Assembly: GCA_044220535.1 (NCBI GenBank)
Contig: JBGAQU010000006.1
Location: 1-54,769 of the forward strand
Length of the DNA stretch: 54,769 bases
From: JBDHTS01 sp044220535
GTDB lineage: Bacteria > Pseudomonadota > Alphaproteobacteria > Micavibrionales > Micavibrionaceae
Reading direction: 5' to 3'
Numbering within the stretch: the first letter of the stretch is position 1; the number at the start of each line of letters is the position of its first letter. A model generated the notes under the pieces. That model saw only the letters and a program-made list of their open reading frames with translations, searched no databases and was not told where the DNA came from. The position numbers and the translations under genes were made by a program. This document shows, piece after piece, positions 25,513-34,493 of the stretch.

Positions 25513-27021
25513 ATGGCCAGCGGTCCCCGCGCCGAATTCAAAAACCCGGTCGTCAACTGGATCGACGAGCGTCTTCCCGTGTTCACAATGATGAACAAGG
25601 AATACGGCACGTTCCCGACGCCGAAGAACTTCAATTATTTCTGGAGCTTCGGCGGCATCGCGATGACGATGCTGATCATCATGATCCTGACCGGCATTTT
25701 CCTGGCGATGAATTACGCGCCGAATTCCCACCTGGCCTTCGGCAGCGTCGAACACATCATGCGCGACGTCAATTACGGCTGGCTGCTGCGGTACCTGCAC
25801 ATGAACGGCGCGTCCTTCTTCTTCCTGGCCGTGTATATCCACATCTTCCGCGGCATGTATTACGGGTCGTTCAAGAAGCCGCGCGAATTGCTGTGGATTT
25901 TCGGCGTGCTGATCTACCTGCTGATGATGGCGACCGCGTTCATGGGCTATACTTTGCCATGGAGCCAAATGGGCGGATGGGCCGCAACCGTTATTACGAA
26001 CCTGTTCTCCGCCATTCCAGGCGTTGGCGAAATGCTGGTGTCGCTGCTCTGGGGCGGGTTTTCGGTCGACAACCCGACGCTGAACCGCTTCTTCGCGCTT
26101 CACTATCTGCTGCCCTTCGTGATTTTCGGCGTGGTGTTCCTGCATGTATGGGCGCTGCACATCACGGGGTCCAACAACCCGCTGGGCATTGACGTGAAAG
26201 GTCCGCAGGATACGGTGTCGTTCCATCCGTTCTATACGGCGAAAGATGCATTCGGCCTGTGCGCCTTCCTGGTCGTTTATGCTGCCGTGTCGTTCTTCTA
26301 CCCGAACGTGCTGGCGCACCCGGATCACTACATCGAATTCGACCCGATGAAGACGCCCGCGCATATCGTGCCGGAATGGTACTTCCTGCCATTCTACGCG
26401 ATCCTGCGCTCGATCACCTTTGGCGTGAACCCTTATGTCGGCATTGCGCTGGTATTTGGCATTGCCGGGATCATTCCGCTCTATTGCGCGAAAACCCGCG
26501 AGATGACATTCGCCGCCGCGAAAAACAGCTGCGATATGGCCCGCGCCATGATCTGCAGGTTCCAGATGCCGATCCTGCTGGCCGCCGGTGTGTTTTTCGC
26601 GCTGGGGTATCTGTCGCAATATGAAGTCTCGACGGGCGGCCATATGCTGAACCTGCCGATGTCGACGCTGGCGCCGATCAACGCAAAATTCGGCGGGGTG
26701 CTGGCCATGTTCGGCGCTGTGGCGATCCTGTTCGTCCTGCCCTGGCTGGATACGCACCCGGTGCGCAGCGCGATGTTCCGCCCGAAATACCGCATCGCGC
26801 TTCTGGTGCTGGTGGTTGATTTCGTGGTGCTAGGCTGGATCGGGTCCCAGGTGCCGACCAACATGCTGACCATTATCGGCCAGATCGGCACGGCCTATTA
26901 CTTCGGTTATTTCCTTGTGATTATGCCGTGGCTGTCCCGGAATGAAAAACCGCTGCCTTTGCCGAACAGCATCAATGAAGCTGTCCTTCAAGATCATTCA
27001 GCCCGGAGGCTGCCTGTATGA
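25513..27021 (+). CDS. petB: Ubiquinol-cytochrome c reductase cytochrome b, with an internal insertion
   Basis: The membrane core of the bc1 complex, carrying haems bL and bH and both quinone sites. Haem ligands are His96/His110 and His197/His211; the Qo-site PEWY is at residues 287-290. At 502 residues it is about 80-90 longer than typical alphaproteobacterial cytochrome b. Directly after PEWYFLPFYAILRS the sequence runs through about residues 301-389 (including hydrophobic YVGIALVFGIAGIIPLY and MPILLAAGVFFALGYLSQY) before rejoining the family at INAKFGGVLAMFGAVAILF. Its stop overlaps the petC start by 4 bases. Confidence 0.95.
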   Translation: MASGPRAEFKNPVVNWIDERLPVFTMMNKEYGTFPTPKNFNYFWSFGGIAMTMLIIMILTGIFLAMNYAPNSHLAFGSVEHIMRDVNYGWLLRYLHMNGASFFFLAVYIHIFRGMYYGSFKKPRELLWIFGVLIYLLMMATAFMGYTLPWSQMGGWAATVITNLFSAIPGVGEMLVSLLWGGFSVDNPTLNRFFALHYLLPFVIFGVVFLHVWALHITGSNNPLGIDVKGPQDTVSFHPFYTAKDAFGLCAFLVVYAAVSFFYPNVLAHPDHYIEFDPMKTPAHIVPEWYFLPFYAILRSITFGVNPYVGIALVFGIAGIIPLYCAKTREMTFAAAKNSCDMARAMICRFQMPILLAAGVFFALGYLSQYEVSTGGHMLNLPMSTLAPINAKFGGVLAMFGAVAILFVLPWLDTHPVRSAMFRPKYRIALLVLVVDFVVLGWIGSQVPTNMLTIIGQIGTAYYFGYFLVIMPWLSRNEKPLPLPNSINEAVLQDHSARRLPV

Positions 27022-27875
27022 AACGTGTCGCTGGTATTCTGACCCTTGTCGCCCTGATCGGCTTTGCGCCCGTCACGGCACGCGCCGCCGAAGCGGAGCA
27101 GGCCGCCGATGTTCAGGCAGCATCCGCGCCTGAAGCCGCAGGCAGTGAGTCCAAGCCTGCAGCCAGCGCAGAAGGCGGCGAGCATGAAATCGCCTTGCCG
27201 GATGTGCAATGGTCCTTTGACGGCCTGTTTGGCGCCTATGACCGCGCATCGCTGCAACGGGGTTTCCAGGTTTACACGCAAGTTTGCGCCGCCTGCCATT
27301 CGATGGAACGCCTGTCCTACCGCAACCTGACCGCGCTGGGTTATACGGCGGATGAGGTCAAGGCGATTGCCGCGTCCCACACCGTGCATGACGGCCCGAA
27401 CGATGAGGGCGAAATGTTCGACCGTCCCGGCCTGCCGAGCGATGGCTTCGTCGGCCCGTTCCCGAACAAAAAAGCCGCTGCTGCCGCCAATAACGGCGCC
27501 GTGCCGCCCGACATGTCGCTTCTGGCCAAGGCCCGCCATGGCGGCGCCAGCTATATTTACGGCATCCTGACAGGCTATGAAGAACAGCCGCCTGCGGGTG
27601 TAACCCTGCTGCCAAGCCAGCACTGGAATAAATACATGCCGGGCCATGTGATCGCCATGCCGCCGCCCATCATGGACGGGCAGGTTGCGTATGAAGACGG
27701 TTCACCCCAGACCGTCGACCAGTATGCGAAGGACGTCGCGTCCTTCCTGACCTGGGCCGCCGAACCCCATATGGAAGACCGCAAGCGGATCGGCCTGAAG
27801 GTCCTGATCTTCCTTCTGGTCTTTACCGGGATCATGTATGCTGTTAAAAAGAAGGTATGGGCCGATCACCACTGA
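27018..27875 (+). CDS. petC: Cytochrome c1
   Basis: Membrane-bound c-type cytochrome of the bc1 complex, taking electrons from the Rieske centre and passing them to soluble cytochrome c. It has a signal peptide (MKRVAGILTLVALIGFAPVTARA), an Ala/Glu-rich linker, the haem-binding CAACH (Cys90, Cys93, His94), the axial methionine region in MPGHVIAMPPP, and a C-terminal membrane anchor (VLIFLLVFTGIMYAV). Translation is coupled to petB by ATGA. The 285-residue length is usual when the gene is not fused to cytochrome b. Confidence 0.96.
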   Translation: MKRVAGILTLVALIGFAPVTARAAEAEQAADVQAASAPEAAGSESKPAASAEGGEHEIALPDVQWSFDGLFGAYDRASLQRGFQVYTQVCAACHSMERLSYRNLTALGYTADEVKAIAASHTVHDGPNDEGEMFDRPGLPSDGFVGPFPNKKAAAAANNGAVPPDMSLLAKARHGGASYIYGILTGYEEQPPAGVTLLPSQHWNKYMPGHVIAMPPPIMDGQVAYEDGSPQTVDQYAKDVASFLTWAAEPHMEDRKRIGLKVLIFLLVFTGIMYAVKKKVWADHH

Positions 27876-27908
27876 TCAGCTGCACCTTTCTGACCAACGG
27901 CAGACCGC

Positions 27909-28226
27909 GTGACTGAAGAAACCGCCGATAAGCGCAAACAGATCCATGAGCTTCGCATGAAAGCGAAGCTCTACCGCCTGATGGCGATTATATTCGCCAT
28001 GGTCGGGACGGTTATGTTCCTGACGCTGTATTTCAAGAATGTCGATGGCAATATCATCGGCGCGCTGAAGCGGCCCTTGCTGTTATGCATGATGATTATT
28101 CCCTTCCTGCCCGCCATTGTCCTGTCGCGCCGCGCGCATAAATACCGCAAAGCGTTGCTGGCCCTGACCGCCAAGCCTGAGGCGGCGGCAACTGCTGCGG
28201 CCCCTGCGCCTGCGCCCGAAAAATAG
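27909..28226 (+). CDS. Hypothetical two-helix membrane protein downstream of petC
   Basis: Unrecognised 105-residue protein starting at GTG 27909, 33 bp after petC. It has a charged N-terminus, two predicted membrane helices (MAIIFAMVGTVMFLTLYF and LLLCMMIIPFLPAIVL) and a Pro/Ala-rich tail. The close spacing suggests that it belongs to the bc1 transcript. It could be an assembly or accessory membrane factor, but nothing in the sequence shows this. Confidence 0.65.
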   Translation: MTEETADKRKQIHELRMKAKLYRLMAIIFAMVGTVMFLTLYFKNVDGNIIGALKRPLLLCMMIIPFLPAIVLSRRAHKYRKALLALTAKPEAAATAAAPAPAPEK

Positions 28227-28235
28227 TCTCACGCC

Positions 28236-28787
28236 ATGCGCGACAGCAAAGCCGAAATTCTGCATTTCTGGTTCGAGGAGGTGGAGCCGCGCCAGTGGTT
28301 TCAGAAAAACGATGATTTTGACGACGTGATCCGCCAGCGGTTTTTAAGCCTGTATAAACTGGCGGTGGACGGGCTGTGCGATTCATGGAAACAGGATGCG
28401 GAAGGGTGCCTGGCCTATTGCCTGGTGATGGACCAATTTCCGCGCAATATGTTCCGGGATTCGGCTGAGGCGTTTGCGACCGATGGCAAGGCGCTGCTCA
28501 CTGCCAAATACGCGGTATCCCGCGGGTTCGACCAGATGCTGCCCGTTTTGCGGCGGCGGTTTCTCTATCTGCCCTATGAGCATAGCGAAGATTTGACCGA
28601 CCAGAAGACCAGCGTCGCGCTGTTCACGCGCACCAAAGACGAAGATCCCACCGGGTATGAATACGCGCTGCGGCACCTTCAGGTGATCGAACGCTTCGGC
28701 CGCTTTCCGCACCGCAACGCCGCGCTGGGGCGGGCGAGTACGGTGGAGGAATTGCATTATCTGGCGCAGCCGGATGCAGGGTTTTAA
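28236..28787 (+). CDS. DUF924 family protein
   Basis: A 183-residue DUF924 member, an alpha-helical family related to TPR-like folds and of unknown function. Recognised from ILHFWFEEVEPRQWF at the N-terminus, LVMDQFPRNMFR, the FLYLPYEHSE motif and HLQVIERFGRFPHRNAALGR. It starts 9 bp after the upstream gene and may share the bc1 transcript. It is followed by a palindromic repeat. Confidence 0.9.
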   Translation: MRDSKAEILHFWFEEVEPRQWFQKNDDFDDVIRQRFLSLYKLAVDGLCDSWKQDAEGCLAYCLVMDQFPRNMFRDSAEAFATDGKALLTAKYAVSRGFDQMLPVLRRRFLYLPYEHSEDLTDQKTSVALFTRTKDEDPTGYEYALRHLQVIERFGRFPHRNAALGRASTVEELHYLAQPDAGF

Positions 28788-28804
28788 TCTCAGTCCTCAA
28801 CAAA

Positions 28805-28891
28805 CGTCATACCCGCGAAGGCGGGGATCCGGCGATGAAGCCCACGGTTCTTGGAGATTAAAGCCGGATGCCCGCCTCCGCGGGCATGACG
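28805..28891. repeat. Intergenic palindromic repeat, GTCATACCCGCGAAGG type
   Basis: Imperfect arms of about 29 bp (28805-28833 and 28863-28891). Right arm has GCCTCC against GCGAAGG on the left. Shares the CGTCAT/ATGACG ends. Confidence 0.8.
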
Positions 28892-28993
28892 GATTGTTAA
28901 AGTTTCACCTCTTGGCGTTTTCACCCGAAATGGTACAATAAACGATTATTCCAACCCGATTCCGGGGGCTTTCCTATTTCGCCTGCACCAAGC

Positions 28994-30637
28994 TTGATCC
29001 TTTTGAACATTATCGGCGGCGTCTGCCTTATGCTATGGGGACTGCGCAGCGTCACCTCTGGCGTGACGCGGGCGTTTGGGGCTGATCTGCACCTGTTTAT
29101 TTCCCGCTGCACGTCCAACCGGATTTTGGGCTTTTTGTCCGGTATCGGCGTCACGGCGCTGGTGCAAAGCTCCACGGCCACGGCGCTGATCGTAGCCGGC
29201 TTCTGTGACAAGGGGCTGATGACAGTGGCGGCGGGCATCACGGTGATGCTGGGCGCGAATGTTGGGACGGCCCTGATCGCACAGGCCATGTCGTTCCATC
29301 TGGAATGGCTGATGCCCATGCTGCTGTTTGCCGGGTTTGTTACCTTCACGGCCTTTCAGAAGAAAGGAAAGGGCGCGCATATCGGGCGGATGATGATCGG
29401 CCTTGGCATCATGTTGTGCGCGCTGTACTGGATCCGCGATGCCTCCGCGCCGCTGAAAAATTCCGAGATTTTACCGATGGTTCTGCAGTCGCTGGACACA
29501 GATCCGATTTTCTCTGTGCTGGTGGCCAGCATTCTGACCTGGATCTGCCATTCGTCGCTCGCCATTGTGCTGCTGATGGTGTCGCTGGTTTCAGGCGGCG
29601 TGCTGCCGGTGCATATGGGCCTGGCGATGGTGCTGGGCGCCAACCTGGGCGGGGCGATGGCGCCGCTGATGGCAACGCTGAAAGACAGCCCGCAGGCGGC
29701 TCGTGTACCCTTGGGCAATCTGATCACGCGGCTGATCGGCGTGGTGCTGATGCTGCCGTTCCTGTATCCGGTGATGGAATATCTGAACGCGTTCAGCAGC
29801 AAGGATCATCAGATCCTCGTCAATTTTCACGTCATGTTCAATGTCCTGCTGGCGATTGCGTTTATGCCGTTTTCCGGTGTCGTGGCCAAAGCCGTCATGA
29901 AAATCCTTCCTGATAAAAAAGTAACGGATGATCCGGGGCAGGCGCGGTATCTCGACCAGAAAGAACTCAGCACGCCCGCTATCGCCTTATCGTCCGCCGC
30001 GCGGGAAACTTTACGCATGGCGGACATTGTCCAGAATATGCTGGAAGATACGATTATCGCCCTGCGCACCAATGACGAGACTCTGGTCTATCGCATCCGG
30101 GAACGGGATGACGTGCTGGATAACCTGCATAAGGCGATCAAACTCTATATGGCGAAGATGACGCGCGGTTCACTGGACCCAAACGAATCCAAGCAATATG
30201 TGCAGATTTTAAGCTTTTCCACCAATCTGGAGCATGTCGGCGACACCATCGATAAAAGCATGATGGAAATGGCGCTGGTTAAAATTCGCAGCCACAAGCG
30301 GTTTTCAACGCAAGGCTGGGAAGAAATTCTGGACATCCACAATCTGGTCATGGAAACCATCCGCCTGGGCCAGAGCGTGTTCGTGTCGAACGATACAAAG
30401 CTTGCCCGCCGCCTGCTGGAAAGCAAGGATCGTCTGCGCCTGGCCGAAGCGCGCGGGACGGAAAGCCATATGCAGCGCATCCGTGAAGGGCTGGCGGATA
30501 CGATTGAAAGCAGCTCGCTGCATCTGGATATCATCCGCGATTACCGCCGCATCAACAGCTATATGGCATCGATTGCCTATCCGATCCTGGAAGAGGCCGG
30601 GCTTTTGAGTGAGAGCCGCTGGAAGACTGTGGGTTAG
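28994..30637 (+). CDS. Na+/Pi cotransporter family protein with PhoU-like domain
   Basis: A 547-residue transporter of the NptA/PhoU-containing family, expected to couple sodium to phosphate uptake or efflux. The N-terminal half is hydrophobic with two inverted repeats marked by LVQSSTATALIV and the diverged CHSSLAIVLLM; GANVGTALIAQ and GANLGGAMAPL follow each. The C-terminal 200 residues are helical and PhoU-like (ERDDVLDNLHKAIKLYMAKM, FSTNLEHVGDTID). The start is uncertain: the TTG at 28994 is used, and an ATT at 28976 preceded by GGGGG would add a few residues. Stand-alone gene between palindromic repeats. Confidence 0.87.
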   Translation: MILLNIIGGVCLMLWGLRSVTSGVTRAFGADLHLFISRCTSNRILGFLSGIGVTALVQSSTATALIVAGFCDKGLMTVAAGITVMLGANVGTALIAQAMSFHLEWLMPMLLFAGFVTFTAFQKKGKGAHIGRMMIGLGIMLCALYWIRDASAPLKNSEILPMVLQSLDTDPIFSVLVASILTWICHSSLAIVLLMVSLVSGGVLPVHMGLAMVLGANLGGAMAPLMATLKDSPQAARVPLGNLITRLIGVVLMLPFLYPVMEYLNAFSSKDHQILVNFHVMFNVLLAIAFMPFSGVVAKAVMKILPDKKVTDDPGQARYLDQKELSTPAIALSSAARETLRMADIVQNMLEDTIIALRTNDETLVYRIRERDDVLDNLHKAIKLYMAKMTRGSLDPNESKQYVQILSFSTNLEHVGDTIDKSMMEMALVKIRSHKRFSTQGWEEILDIHNLVMETIRLGQSVFVSNDTKLARRLLESKDRLRLAEARGTESHMQRIREGLADTIESSSLHLDIIRDYRRINSYMASIAYPILEEAGLLSESRWKTVG

Positions 30638-30653
30638 TTCAATAAAAAGAGCA

Positions 30654-30781
30654 GTCATCCTCCGGCTTGACCGGAGGATCTATACGATGGTTCGAATAGC
30701 AACCAAAAACTTTTATGAATGACGTGAGATCGTGCCTTGCAAAACCTATGCATGGATCCTCCGGTCAAGCCGGAGGATGAC
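30654..30781. repeat. Intergenic palindromic repeat, GTCATCCTCCGGCTTG type
   Basis: Perfect 27-bp arms (about 30654-30680 and 30754-30781) with a spacer over 70 bp. Ends again GTCATCC/GGATGAC, arm core different (CTCCGGCTTGACCGGAG, itself palindromic). Confidence 0.88.
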
Positions 30782-30795
30782 AATTTGATATTCAA

Positions 30796-31749
30796 TCAGC
30801 TGTCTTTAACAATCAAAACGCCTTTTGCCGTCAGCATTTCCAGCGCGTCCAGCGAACCGTGGTCACGCGCCGTGCCAGGATCCCCGATCCTGATGCGGGT
30901 GATCCCTGTGCCGACCAGATTCACCTGTTCACGCGCCGTGGGTGTCTGGCTGCAATAGACAAGCCCGTCGGCCAGGCGCAGACCGCGTCGCGCTGCGTTC
31001 ATCATCAGACGGTTTACAGGTTCCAGCATATAAGTGTATTTGCCGTCTGCCTTGCCGATTTCCACCGCGTCCTGCTCATAGGAATAGCCGATGACAGGGT
31101 GGGCGAGGGCGGTCATGACAAAGGGTTTGCCGCTGCGATCATGCGCGATGGCCGCAGCGAAGCGCGGACGATCCGCTTCCCGGATGGCGACATCAAGCGC
31201 GGCATGTTCCAGATCTGATTCAACGCGGTCAATAACCACGGGCCTGTCTTCATGCGGTACAAATCCCGGCAGTGGCTCAAATATGGGTTCAAGCGTTTCA
31301 TTTTTACGGTTGATGCTGTAAACCTCCATGCCGGCCTTACGGCAGATGCGTAAGGACATGTCGTCAAAATCATCGCCGCGCCGGTCGGCAAAATCCTTAG
31401 CGAAGCCTTTATGGTCAATATAGACCGCTTTTATCCCGGCTTCTGCCATGTTCTTCGCGCAATTGGGGCAGAATGGGTCGGTCACAAATACGCTTGCGCC
31501 GTCCGTCCCGGGCGCATTCAGCAGGCAGGCGGTTTCCGCGTGGATCGTACCGCTGGAATTGCCGATCCGCGCATCCATCCCGAAACAGGTGTGGATGCGG
31601 TCCGGCCAATAATTTGTCATGGCGATCAGGAAAGGATTGTCATCCGCATCCGTTCCAGAAACGGCGGCGGCAATTTTATTCGTGGGATGCGCGCTGGTGT
31701 TGACGATATCGACCGCGCGCTGCATATGTGCAAACGGAGAAAGAACCAT
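30796..31749 (-). CDS. Cytidine deaminase-superfamily protein with a second degenerate domain
   Basis: A 317-residue protein. The N-terminal half has the zinc-dependent deaminase signature: HAE (His70, Ala71, Glu72) and PFCPNC (Cys94, Cys97). The C-terminal half looks like a second deaminase fold (FAAAIAHDRSGKPFVMTALAHP through REQVNLVGTGITRIRI), but HAE is replaced by LEPVNRLM and only one cysteine (Cys266) is present, so it is probably structural. Substrate unknown; dCMP-like, nucleoside or base deamination are possible. Convergent palindromic repeat at its 3' side; 23 bp downstream of the CYTH gene on the same strand. Confidence 0.75.
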   Translation of the reverse strand: MVLSPFAHMQRAVDIVNTSAHPTNKIAAAVSGTDADDNPFLIAMTNYWPDRIHTCFGMDARIGNSSGTIHAETACLLNAPGTDGASVFVTDPFCPNCAKNMAEAGIKAVYIDHKGFAKDFADRRGDDFDDMSLRICRKAGMEVYSINRKNETLEPIFEPLPGFVPHEDRPVVIDRVESDLEHAALDVAIREADRPRFAAAIAHDRSGKPFVMTALAHPVIGYSYEQDAVEIGKADGKYTYMLEPVNRLMMNAARRGLRLADGLVYCSQTPTAREQVNLVGTGITRIRIGDPGTARDHGSLDALEMLTAKGVLIVKDS

Positions 31750-31772
31750 AGGAACTTTTATTTTAAAAAGGA

Positions 31773-32798
31773 TCAGTTTACAAGCGCAGGCGCAAGACGT
31801 GCGATGACCCGATCGGGAGGGGCGGCGCTGGACAATACCGGCCAGGCCAATGGCGTTGCGATTTCAAAGCAATGGGAAAGAACAATAGATGGTCTGCTGC
31901 TTTTGGTTATGCCCATTTTATCAAAATGCCGCTCCATTTTAGCCAGGGCATTGAAACCGCGTTCTGCCTTGCTGTCATAGTGCATAACCAGCCTGTCGTC
32001 AGTCGCCTTCATTAATTGTTGGCGCATGACATACAGTGCCCGATTGGCTTCTTCTTTTGTTAATTTGCTGGATACATGCCGTGCCGCATTGGGAGAATCA
32101 TCATAACTGCAAGGTTTGTGCAGGATTTCGCATTCAATTTCAGAATCCCAGGCAAAAGTAAGGGGCTCTTCGAGCCCCGGTACATCAAGAACAAAACAGA
32201 CGTCGTCGCAGATCAATTCAAAGCAGGTTTTTTTGCCGGCCATGCCATGCATTGCTTCAGGCAATTCGATGACATGGCGTGTGCGCATGCAATCAATCCT
32301 GAAGTATTCCTTTAACGCCGTTTCATCAATACCTTTTAAAGCGTCATGGAGTTCAGGGTATGCATAGGAAGGATATTTTTGGAAAAGTTCGTTGAATGTT
32401 GCGCGGTCAAAATCAGGAATGCGGGTTTCGTATTCACCGCGTCGGACTGCGCCGCTCTCATCCCTGCTTTTGCCGGTTTTAATGCAAATATCCGGTGTTA
32501 TAACCAAACCAGCTTCAGGATCAAGGCACGTGCCGCGAATGCGGGCGCTTGCGCCACGATTCAGCAAACTAAGATTTTCGGTGTCCAGCTGCCGTGTAAT
32601 CAGGCGACGGTTGTTCTGCGATGAATGAATCATGCCCTGGGAGGCAAAGTAAGTCTCAATGTCAGTGAAGGCAGTGGTATATTTTTTGGGAACAAGGAAC
32701 TTAATCTCGACTTCGCTTGCGTCGGCGGCGCGCGCGCTGAATGTCGGCGCTAAAGGGGCGTTTACTCTAAGACTGCTCCTGGCTCTGGCCATCGTCAC
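31773..32798 (-). CDS. CYTH-domain protein
   Basis: A 341-residue protein with a CYTH/triphosphate-tunnel signature: ExExK as Glu29-Glu31-Lys33 (EVEIKF), then a LITRQLDTENLSLLNRGASARIRG strand pair and a YETRIPDF strand. Such proteins bind triphosphates or polyphosphate with divalent cations (adenylate cyclase CyaB, thiamine triphosphatase, RNA triphosphatase). A charged helical C-terminus, with KLTKEEANRALYVMRQQLMK, resembles a partial CHAD-like or accessory region, but I cannot assign it. It is upstream of the deaminase gene on the same strand. The 287-bp gap to lpd (32799-33085) is AT-rich; I see no gene in it and expect divergent promoters. Confidence 0.7.
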   Translation of the reverse strand: MTMARARSSLRVNAPLAPTFSARAADASEVEIKFLVPKKYTTAFTDIETYFASQGMIHSSQNNRRLITRQLDTENLSLLNRGASARIRGTCLDPEAGLVITPDICIKTGKSRDESGAVRRGEYETRIPDFDRATFNELFQKYPSYAYPELHDALKGIDETALKEYFRIDCMRTRHVIELPEAMHGMAGKKTCFELICDDVCFVLDVPGLEEPLTFAWDSEIECEILHKPCSYDDSPNAARHVSSKLTKEEANRALYVMRQQLMKATDDRLVMHYDSKAERGFNALAKMERHFDKMGITKSSRPSIVLSHCFEIATPLAWPVLSSAAPPDRVIARLAPALVN

Positions 32799-33085
32799 TC
32801 TTTTTAGTTAGGGGGTACGCTCGTGCCATATTTATAAGCGAACCCTCATACAAAAATCAATGTATTTTTATGAAAAAATACAGAATAAATGTAACTCTTT
32901 AGTATAAAAGCCCTGAATTTCCGCCTTTCCTATGTTTCTGGATTAAGGCGGGAATAAGACGAATTCTGTGGATTATAATTATGAAAATATATAATTGATG
33001 GTTTTTCTATCCCTGTCTCTGTCTGTCTTTGGCGTTTCATGTTAAAAATCCTAGCAAGAGATTCTTCCAGAACGGAGTTCCAAAA

Positions 33086-34480
33086 ATGGCTTCCCCCAGT
33101 TATGACGTCATCGTGATCGGTTCCGGGCCGGGCGGCTATGTCTGCGCCATACGCTGTGCGCAGCTGGGGCTGAAAACGGCCTGTGTGGAGAAGCGGGACA
33201 CGCTCGGCGGAACCTGCCTGAATGTTGGCTGCATTCCTTCGAAGGCGCTGCTCAGCGCGTCAGAGAAATATGAGGCCGCCGGGCATCACTTCGCCGGCAT
33301 GGGCATCGATGTCGGCACGCCGAAGCTGGACCTGAAAACCATGATGAAGTTCAAGGGATCGGTTGTGGACGCCAACACCAAGGGCGTCGAATTCCTGTTC
33401 AAGAAAAACAAGATCGATTGGTTGAAAGGCGAGGGCAGCATCGACGCGCCGGGCAAGGTGAAGGTCGGCAAGGATGTGTATGAAGCAAAGCATATCATCA
33501 TTGCCACAGGATCCGATGTATCCACCCTGCCGGGGATTGAGATTGATGAGAAGAAAATCGTATCCTCAACAGGCGCGCTTGAACTGGATAGTGTACCGAA
33601 ACACCTGGTGGTCATCGGCGGCGGCGTGATCGGCCTGGAAATGGGCGCGGTGTGGGGCCGCCTCGGCGCGAAAGTGACTGTGATTGAATATCTCGATCGC
33701 ATCCTGCCAGGCATGGACAACGAGCTGTCCGCGACCGCGCAGAAAATCCTGAAAAAACAGGGCATGGATTTCAAGCTGGGCATGAAAGTGACGGAGGCGA
33801 AATCTTCCAAGTCAGGCGTAACTCTGAAAGTGGAACCCGCGAAAGGCGGAGCCGCTGAAAGCATCGAGGCGGATATCGTCCTGGTCGCTGTGGGCCGCAA
33901 GCCTTACACGGCGAAGCTTGGCCTCGATAAAGCAGGCGTGACGCTGGATGAGCGCGGACGCGTCAAGACCGACGATCATTTCCAGACCAATGTGAAAGGT
34001 ATTTACGCCATCGGTGACGTGATCGCAGGGCCGATGCTGGCGCACAAGGCGGAAGACGAAGGCGTGATGCTGGCGGAATTGCTGGCGGGGCAGAAGGGGC
34101 ATATCGATTACGATTGCATCCCGGGCGTCGTCTATACCTGGCCGGAAGTCGCGGCGGTGGGCAAGACAGAAGAACAACTGAAAACCGCAGGCACGGAATA
34201 CAAGGTCGGCAAATTTCCCTTCACCGCCAATGGTCGCGCACGCGCGATGGGCATGACGGATGGCTTTGTAAAAATTCTGGCCGACAAGCGCACTGATCGT
34301 GTGCTGGGCGTTCATATCATTGGGCCGGAGGCAGGGACACTGATTGCAGAAGCGGTGCTGGCAATGGAATTCGGTGCGTCGGCGGAAGATATTGCTCGCA
34401 CATGTCACGCGCATCCGACATTGGAAGAAGCAGTAAAAGAAGCTGCGTTAAATGTCGATGAGCGGGCATTGCATATTTAA
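33086..34480 (+). CDS. lpd: Dihydrolipoyl dehydrogenase (E3)
   Basis: FAD-dependent E3 subunit that reoxidises dihydrolipoyl groups of 2-oxoacid dehydrogenases or the glycine cleavage system. The FAD site is VIVIGSGPGGY, the redox-active disulfide Cys44/Cys49 lies in GGTCLNVGCIPSK, the NAD site is VVIGGGVIGLEMG, and the C-terminal catalytic His is in HAHPTLEEA. From the ATG at 33086 (GGAG 9 bases upstream) it has 464 residues, standard length. An earlier in-frame ATG (33029) was rejected. It is not next to other dehydrogenase-complex genes here. Confidence 0.97.
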   Translation: MASPSYDVIVIGSGPGGYVCAIRCAQLGLKTACVEKRDTLGGTCLNVGCIPSKALLSASEKYEAAGHHFAGMGIDVGTPKLDLKTMMKFKGSVVDANTKGVEFLFKKNKIDWLKGEGSIDAPGKVKVGKDVYEAKHIIIATGSDVSTLPGIEIDEKKIVSSTGALELDSVPKHLVVIGGGVIGLEMGAVWGRLGAKVTVIEYLDRILPGMDNELSATAQKILKKQGMDFKLGMKVTEAKSSKSGVTLKVEPAKGGAAESIEADIVLVAVGRKPYTAKLGLDKAGVTLDERGRVKTDDHFQTNVKGIYAIGDVIAGPMLAHKAEDEGVMLAELLAGQKGHIDYDCIPGVVYTWPEVAAVGKTEEQLKTAGTEYKVGKFPFTANGRARAMGMTDGFVKILADKRTDRVLGVHIIGPEAGTLIAEAVLAMEFGASAEDIARTCHAHPTLEEAVKEAALNVDERALHI

Positions 34481-34493
34481 TAGCTTGTAGAAG

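Noticed and set aside
25495..26757. Long open frame on the minus strand through cytochrome b
   Set aside because: Gln/His/Arg-rich translation without motifs, opposite to an unmistakable gene; mirror of its codon bias.
32799..33085. Small RNA or tRNA in the AT-rich gap before lpd
   Set aside because: No cloverleaf, terminator or conserved element could be found by eye.
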